Source: UBA1195 sp045598025
GTDB lineage: Bacteria; Bacteroidota; Bacteroidia; Bacteroidales; WCHB1-69
NCBI GenBank assembly: GCA_045598025.1
Contig: JAZLLH010000008.1
Location: 1 to 26,702, forward strand
DNA: 26,702 nucleotides
Direction of reading: 5' to 3'
Below the pieces are notes generated by a model. That model did not search any database. It was not told where the DNA came from and saw only the letters and a program-made list of their open reading frames with translations. Below, piece by piece: positions 22,501 to 26,702 of the stretch; positions within the stretch are counted from its first letter, which is position 1; every line of letters starts with the position of its first letter. Made by a program: the position numbers and the translations under genes.

Positions 22501-23671
22501 CCTTCAAATTTACCTTTTTTCCATGTTTGTTGATGTAGGAGGTTTCTCCATTTGACACCACAGCTGCCAGATCCGGCTTTTCAGCATCAAAAAATCCGAT
22601 TTCATCATAAACCGGTTTCACGATTTCATTTCCCTGATCGTTGATGAAACCATATTTCCCGTTTTTGGTAACCAAAGCCCAATCTTCTTTGTAGACACCG
22701 AAAAATTCCACTTCGTCATACTGGGGTTTGACAACCACACCTTTCGGTCCGATGAATCCGATTTTCTTGTCCGACACTATCACAGCCCAATCCTCACGAT
22801 ACGGGCCAAAAGCCTCCACTTCATCGTAAAGAGGAGGAATGATTTCCTTGCCATCTGCATTGATAAATCCGAGTTTGTCTTTGGAATGCACCATGGCCCA
22901 GTCCTTACGGTAGGCATTGAAAGGATCAACGGCATCGTATTTGGGAGGCACAATTTCCCGTCCGGCATCGTTGATAAAACCGAGGTGTTTGTTTTTCACC
23001 ACCATGGCCCAACCTTTACGATACGCGTTGAAAGGCTTGATTTCGTCGTAAATAGGAGATGTGATTTCCTGACCACTGGCATCAATGAAACCGCATTTCC
23101 CCTTACGGACAACCATTCCCCAACCGGATTTGTAGGCATTGAAAGGCTTGATTTCGTCATACATGGGAGTGGTGATTTCCTTCCCAGTCTTGTCGATGAA
23201 ACCCAACTTTCCATTCATTACCACCATGGCCCAATCCTTATGGTAGGCATTGAAAGGCCTGATTTCATCATACATGGGTGGCGTTACCTCCTTACCGTCC
23301 TCTGACAGGAAACCTTTTTTCCCGCCGATGTACACCATCGCCCAGCCTTTTCTGAAGGCGTCAAACGGGTCTACTTTATCATAACGGGGAGCAACCACCT
23401 CTTTGCCGGTATTGTCAGTGAAACCTATTTTCCCATTTCGTTTCACCATACACCAATTGGCTTTGAATTCGTTCGGTCTGCCCACTTCGTCATAACCGGT
23501 AGGCAATACGAAAACATCCTTGGCAGATAATTTCTCTTCTTTGGGCACCGTCTCCTGTTTTACAGTCGTTTTCGGACTTTCTTTTATTTGTTTGTCAGAC
23601 TTTTTCGGAGTCTGCGCCAGCCCTATTCCCGATACCAGGATAAGGACGGTCACAATATGGAATTTTTTCAT
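22493..23671 (-). CDS. Secreted WG-repeat protein
   Basis: A 392-residue protein with a signal peptide (ending near GIGLAQ, about 20) and a charged, lysine-rich linker (21-55). It then has nine tandem WG repeats of 36-37 residues, each running YDE(I/V)..F.A....WAMV....K.GFI...G.EI..P, from residue 60 to the end. WG-repeat proteins are thought to form beta-rich scaffolds; no activity is known. The frame is open to 23839, but the ATG at 23671 begins the signal peptide and follows a -7 box by about 36 bases. It is the first gene of the series leading to the dipeptidase, purN, namZ, PAP2 and ptb. Confidence 0.9.
   Translation of the reverse strand: MKKFHIVTVLILVSGIGLAQTPKKSDKQIKESPKTTVKQETVPKEEKLSAKDVFVLPTGYDEVGRPNEFKANWCMVKRNGKIGFTDNTGKEVVAPRYDKVDPFDAFRKGWAMVYIGGKKGFLSEDGKEVTPPMYDEIRPFNAYHKDWAMVVMNGKLGFIDKTGKEITTPMYDEIKPFNAYKSGWGMVVRKGKCGFIDASGQEITSPIYDEIKPFNAYRKGWAMVVKNKHLGFINDAGREIVPPKYDAVDPFNAYRKDWAMVHSKDKLGFINADGKEIIPPLYDEVEAFGPYREDWAVIVSDKKIGFIGPKGVVVKPQYDEVEFFGVYKEDWALVTKNGKYGFINDQGNEIVKPVYDEIGFFDAEKPDLAAVVSNGETSYINKHGKKVNLKDE
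22503..23494 (-). repeat. Nine in-frame tandem WG repeats, unit about 111 bp
   Basis: The coding region for residues 60 to about 389 is built of units of 37 codons (one of 36). Units 2-6 are the most alike, sharing PFNAY..(D/G)WAMV and GFI(D/N), which could promote recombination or assembly collapse. The repeat is best seen in protein; the DNA has diverged. Confidence 0.85.
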
Positions 23672-23706
23672 AGGCAGAAAATTTGAGTACTTAACTATAC
23701 AAAGTG

Positions 23707-23714
23707 CAAAGATA
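23707..23714 (-). promoter_or_regulatory. -7 promoter box of the WG-repeat gene series (TATCTTTG)
   Basis: The minus strand reads TATCTTTG, matching TAnnTTTG, with a predicted leader of about 31 nt to the ATG at 23671. It lies back-to-back with the box of the TM1266-type gene (23807-23814), so 23672-23850 is a divergent promoter region. Confidence 0.6.
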
Positions 23715-23806
23715 ATCCAAATCCGAATTGGATGAGTGATTTTCAAGCAAAAAAAACGTACTGAAAAAAAATCCCCAAAAAATCGACTCCATATCCCTAT
23801 TTTGAC

Positions 23807-23814
23807 TACTTTTG
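23807..23814 (+). promoter_or_regulatory. -7 promoter box of the TM1266-hydG unit (TACTTTTG)
   Basis: TACTTTTG matches TAnnTTTG, 36 bases before the ATG at 23851 (predicted leader about 32 nt). Confidence 0.65.
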
Positions 23815-23850
23815 CCGCGTTTTTGAGAACCTGATCCAAAAGTCAAACTG

Positions 23851-24096
23851 ATGGAAAAGCGAATTGGAACCTTGAGTATACTTATATCGGACCGCTCTGT
23901 GGCACAGGAAATAAATGGGATTCTCTCCCAGTTTTCCGAGATTATCGTTGCCCGGCAGGGTCTTCCGTTCCGTGACCGCTCCGTTGCGGTCATTTCCCTG
24001 ATTGTGGAGGGAAATATGGACCAAATCAATACGCTTTCCGGAAAGTTGGGCCGACTCGCGCATGTCGAAGTCAAGGCAGTCGTTTCGAAAGAATAG
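23851..24096 (+). CDS. TM1266-family putative [FeFe]-hydrogenase system regulator
   Basis: An 81-residue cytosolic protein reading MEKRIGTLSILISDR then VNE/SEI-type ACT-like strands (IIVARQGLPFRDRSVAVISL, VEVKAVVSKE). Length, opening and the RxGLPFRDR segment match the small ACT/NikR-fold proteins named iron-only hydrogenase system regulator (TM1266 family). These are encoded beside [FeFe]-hydrogenase maturation genes; regulatory function is assumed from the name and location rather than shown. It lies 35 bases before hydG on the same strand and has its own -7 box, so the two form an operon, and the linkage strengthens both calls. Confidence 0.88.
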   Translation: MEKRIGTLSILISDRSVAQEINGILSQFSEIIVARQGLPFRDRSVAVISLIVEGNMDQINTLSGKLGRLAHVEVKAVVSKE

Positions 24097-24131
24097 ATAA
24101 CGTGTTGATTATTAACTAAAAATTTAAAAAT

Positions 24132-25586
24132 ATGCAATTCCATCCTGAAAAATGCCGCATCCCCGACGAAATCGGGAGGCCTTTTATCGATTCCGAAGAA
24201 ATTTGGGACTACATCAACCATACCGAAAGCACACCGGAAAAAGTCCGCTCCCTGATACAGAAATCTTTGAATAAGGAACGCCTCACCATGGAAGAGACGG
24301 CCGTTCTGGTCAATACCACCGATCCTGCATTGATAGAAGAAATCAAGGAAGGTGCCCGTGAACTGAAACGCCGCATCTATGGCAACCGCATTGTGCTGTT
24401 CGCCCCGCTGTATGTGGGCAACTACTGCATCAACAACTGCAAATACTGCGGTTTCCGTTCGTCCAACAAGGAGCAGGTCCGCACCACTCTCACGGACGAG
24501 GAATTTGTGCACAACATTGAGGCTTTGCAGGAAGACGGTCAGAAGCGCCTGATTCTGGTCTACGGAGAATCTCCGGTTTATTCTCCCGAATTCATTGCCC
24601 ACACGGCCAGATTGGCTTACAGCGTGCACAAAGGCAACGGTTCCATCCGTCGTGTGAACATCAATGCGGCCCCGCTGGATGTGGAAGGATTCCGCACCGT
24701 GAAGGAAGCCGGTATCGGCACTTATCAGATTTTCCAGGAAACCTATTGTCCTGAAGTGTACAATGATTATCATCCTGCCAACACCCGCAAGGGAGATTAC
24801 AACTGGCGCTTGACTTCCATGGACCGCGCACAGCAGGCCGGAATCGACGACAACGGACTCGGGATACTGTTCGGTCTGTACGACTGGCGTTATGAAGTGC
24901 TGGCCATGATCCGTCACACCAATCACCTGGAAGCCTGCTTCAACGTAGGTCCGCACACCATATCCTTCCCGCGTATCAAGGATGCATCCGGTCTGAACAT
25001 CGACACCAGATATTTCGTGGATGACGATACTTTTGAAAAAATCATCGCCATTTTCCGTCTGGCTGTACCGTATACCGGCATGATACTCACGGCCCGTGAA
25101 ACGGCCGAATTCCGTGCCAAAGCCATACAGTACGGTATTTCACAGATTGACGGCGGCACCAACCTGCAGATCGGCGATTACAAATACCACCACGAAGAAG
25201 AGGAAAAGAATTCCGATAAGGTTGAAAACCAGAATCTGGACCGCGAGCAGTTTAAAATCGGAGACGACCGTTCTCTCGGTGAAATCATAGAGGAACTGTT
25301 GGATGGCAACTATATTCCGAGTTTCTGCACGGCCTGCTACCGCTTGGGACGCACGGGCGAGCATTTCATGGAATTCAGCGTGCCGGGTTTCATCAAGCGT
25401 TACTGCACCCCGAATGCCATACTGACATTGAGCGAATACCTGGTGGATTATGCTACGCCCGAAGTGGCTGCCAAAGGCTGGAAGGTTATTGAAAACAACA
25501 TTGTCAACGTGGATGAAAAATTCCGCGACGAACTGCTGAAACGCATCGAACGCATCAAGGCCGGCGAACGCGACCTTTATTTCTGA
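24132..25586 (+). CDS. hydG: [FeFe]-hydrogenase maturase HydG (radical SAM tyrosine lyase)
   Basis: A cytosolic radical-SAM enzyme that splits tyrosine to p-cresol, CO and cyanide and builds the Fe(CO)2CN synthon of the hydrogenase H-cluster. The 484-residue length is typical. The radical-SAM cluster motif CX3CX2C is C99, C103, C106 in YCINNCKYCGF. The second, HydG-specific motif CX2CX22C is C399, C402, C425 in FCTACYRLGRTGEHF through IKRYC. This C-terminal motif separates HydG from the related ThiH, which lacks it in this form. The ATG at 24132 follows an A/T-rich leader after the TM1266-type gene. HydE, HydF and the hydrogenase itself are not in the window. Confidence 0.96.
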   Translation: MQFHPEKCRIPDEIGRPFIDSEEIWDYINHTESTPEKVRSLIQKSLNKERLTMEETAVLVNTTDPALIEEIKEGARELKRRIYGNRIVLFAPLYVGNYCINNCKYCGFRSSNKEQVRTTLTDEEFVHNIEALQEDGQKRLILVYGESPVYSPEFIAHTARLAYSVHKGNGSIRRVNINAAPLDVEGFRTVKEAGIGTYQIFQETYCPEVYNDYHPANTRKGDYNWRLTSMDRAQQAGIDDNGLGILFGLYDWRYEVLAMIRHTNHLEACFNVGPHTISFPRIKDASGLNIDTRYFVDDDTFEKIIAIFRLAVPYTGMILTARETAEFRAKAIQYGISQIDGGTNLQIGDYKYHHEEEEKNSDKVENQNLDREQFKIGDDRSLGEIIEELLDGNYIPSFCTACYRLGRTGEHFMEFSVPGFIKRYCTPNAILTLSEYLVDYATPEVAAKGWKVIENNIVNVDEKFRDELLKRIERIKAGERDLYF

Positions 25587-25612
25587 TATCTGCATCAAAA
25601 TTTTGTCCGCAT

Positions 25613-25650
25613 GACGCATCCGGTTTTCCCTTTGCCGGATGCGTTTTTTT
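25613..25650 (+). terminator. Rho-independent terminator of hydG
   Basis: Arms ACGCATCCGG (25614-25623) and CCGGATGCGT (25635-25644) flank an eleven-base loop, followed by a T run to 25650. The stop codon of the convergent AraC gene (TTA at 25649-25651 on the plus strand) begins within the T run. On the minus strand the hairpin lacks a T tract, so it terminates mainly the hydG transcript. Confidence 0.85.
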
Positions 25651-26539
25651 ATTCTTCTCTCGTCCCTTCCTCCCGGTACGCCCGTGGCGTCATGCCGGTA
25701 TGCTTGCGGAAAAAGCTGCCGAACTGCGTGGCACTGCAGAAGCCCAGTACGGCGGCAATTTCCGCCTGGGTGTCGTTGGTTTCGTCCAGCAAAATCTTTG
25801 CTTCCCGGATGACGGCCATTTCAATCCATTCCTTGGCGCTCCTGTGACTTTGCTCTCTGACAAGAACACTTAAATAATTGGATGTGATACCCAGCATTCC
25901 GGCGTAATAAGCCACACTCTTTTCCCTTATGGCATATTGGTTGACTAAAGCCGTGAATTCATTGAAAAGACATAGCGCGCGGGTAGGCCGCTGATGTTCT
26001 GCAAAGAATTTACGACACAGTCCTGAAAGATAATCCACAAAAAAAGACACCAGATATTTTGTCAGTTTGGCTTCGTCTTCCGGTAAAGAAAAAAGTATGC
26101 GTAAAAGATGTAAGGATTGTTTCAGCATTTCTGCTTCTTTTTCAGAGACAGTCATGACAAACGGTAGCGAAAGCTTTTCGTGATTGCGTTCAGACATGCG
26201 GTGGTCGAATACAAATCCGCACCCGTTGAAATCATCGCTTTTTGACTGAATTTCCACGGTACCGTTTTCCGGTACAAACATCACGGAATTTTGGTGCAGA
26301 TGCATGGCAACATTATTGACTTCCACTTCCGCCTCTCCGGAAGTGACCAGCAGGAAACGCGGTTCTCTGACATGAAGTGGCAGACCGATTTTTACGCCTG
26401 CATTCTTGGAAAAAAGTAAATAATCCGTGATAACCAGCATACCCGAATGGAAAATGTTGACTTTTTTCGGATCCTTTGCTGTTTCTGTGGCCAATATCTT
26501 GTCTGTGTTGGTCAGTCTTTGGATATTCTTCTTTCTCAT
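25649..26539 (-). CDS. AraC-family transcriptional regulator
   Basis: A DNA-binding regulator of 296 residues from the chosen start. The N-terminal half (HVREPRFLLVTSGEAEVEVNN, then HLHQNSVMFVPENG) is a cupin-like ligand-sensing domain. The C-terminal about 100 residues form the double helix-turn-helix of AraC/XylS: first helix pair around YYAGMLGITSNYLSVLV, second around AEIAAVLGFCSATQFGSFFRK, then HTGMTPRAYR. The ATG at 26539 opens MRKKNIQRL. A second in-frame ATG at 26587 would add 16 residues and leave 26 bases to the divergent gene start; the choice is not decided. The likely target is the divergent gene at 26614, by the usual AraC habit. Ligand unknown. Confidence 0.85.
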   Translation of the reverse strand: MRKKNIQRLTNTDKILATETAKDPKKVNIFHSGMLVITDYLLFSKNAGVKIGLPLHVREPRFLLVTSGEAEVEVNNVAMHLHQNSVMFVPENGTVEIQSKSDDFNGCGFVFDHRMSERNHEKLSLPFVMTVSEKEAEMLKQSLHLLRILFSLPEDEAKLTKYLVSFFVDYLSGLCRKFFAEHQRPTRALCLFNEFTALVNQYAIREKSVAYYAGMLGITSNYLSVLVREQSHRSAKEWIEMAVIREAKILLDETNDTQAEIAAVLGFCSATQFGSFFRKHTGMTPRAYREEGTREE

Positions 26540-26601
26540 GGATGAAAGTTTTTTGTAAATGCGAGACTGTCCGAAAATCTGTGTCATGTTGAAAAAATAA
26601 T

Positions 26602-26609
26602 TACATTTG
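26602..26609 (+). promoter_or_regulatory. -7 promoter box directly before the right-edge gene (TACATTTG)
   Basis: TACATTTG matches TAnnTTTG and ends 4 bases before the ATG at 26614. With the usual box-to-start distance, transcription would begin at or next to the A of the ATG, implying a leaderless mRNA. Confidence 0.55.
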
Positions 26610-26613
26610 CAGC

Positions 26614-26702
26614 ATGAAAGAAGAACGTAAAGAAAAAGCAGCAAGAACCCGGGCATACATGTCTGGATTACAGTCAGAGATAGACCGCATTATACCTGAC
26701 AG
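26614..26702 (+). CDS. 5' end of an unidentified gene, cut by the window edge
   Basis: Twenty-nine codons are visible, open to the edge: a lysine/arginine/glutamate-rich opening (MKEERKEKAARTRAYMSGLQ) followed by SEIDRIIPD. This is too short to assign a family. No signal peptide or membrane segment is seen, so the product is probably cytosolic. It is divergent from the AraC-family gene, with start codons 74 bases apart (26 if the longer AraC start is used), and is a natural candidate for control by it. The -7 box almost touching the ATG is its clearest feature. Being short, it could also be a chance open frame. Confidence 0.5.
   Translation, partial: MKEERKEKAARTRAYMSGLQSEIDRIIPD

Noticed and set aside
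22503..23494. Regular repeats suggesting a CRISPR-like or satellite array
   Set aside because: The period is 37 codons in frame, diverged in DNA and conserved in protein: WG repeats in a coding gene.
23691..24956. 421-codon minus-strand frame across the TM1266-type gene and hydG
   Set aside because: Reads antisense through the radical-SAM cysteine motifs and through a divergent promoter region; the plus-strand genes are firm.

Overview
This window looks like an ordinary chromosomal stretch of a Bacteroidota bacterium, most likely an anaerobic Bacteroidales. Three things support this. First, many transcription-unit starts are preceded by the Bacteroidota -7 promoter box TAnnTTTG (ten or more seen), and Shine-Dalgarno sequences are mostly absent. 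Second, the gene content fits an anaerobe: GdhA, pyruvate phosphate dikinase, phosphate butyryltransferase, HydG with a TM1266-type regulator, a NamZ/DUF1343 muramidase, a C69 dipeptidase and a DUF4878 lipoprotein. Third, the xerC-hpf pairing is typical of the group. Genus cannot be fixed from sequence alone. Nearly all genes lie on the minus strand.

Layout. Positions 1-720 hold a minus-strand coding region broken by at least five frameshifts. It is followed by gdhA (823-2166, minus) and a divergent class III aminotransferase (2371-3573, plus). The aminotransferase converges on, and overlaps, a PAP2 phosphatase (3433-4311, minus) that lies behind ppdK (4361-7078, minus). Next come two overlapping lipoprotein genes (a papain-like YiiX/C92 hydrolase and a DUF4878 protein, minus), then rplY (plus) converging on an MFS carrier (minus) across a shared terminator.

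From 16615 down to 10830 runs a tightly packed minus-strand operon: ffh - folD - xerC-type recombinase - hpf - ABC ATPase - ABC permease. xth (16719-17486) stands behind a strong terminator. From 23671 down to 17548 runs a second compact minus-strand series: WG-repeat protein - C69 dipeptidase - purN - namZ - PAP2 phosphatase - ptb. Three of its five genes after the first overlap or nearly touch the gene before. It mixes cell-wall salvage functions with purine and acyl-phosphate metabolism.

The right end carries a plus-strand pair, a TM1266-family regulator and hydG ([FeFe]-hydrogenase H-cluster assembly). A convergent AraC-type regulator follows, and divergent from it is the first 29 codons of an unidentified gene that appears to be leaderless.

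I found no tRNA, rRNA, CRISPR array, insertion sequence, prophage or attachment site, and no convincing undescribed system. The best leads are the frameshifted left end, the cell-wall-flavoured gene series, the two start codons pressed against terminators, and the leaderless gene at the right edge. Except where another basis is named, motif and promoter positions were read by eye.
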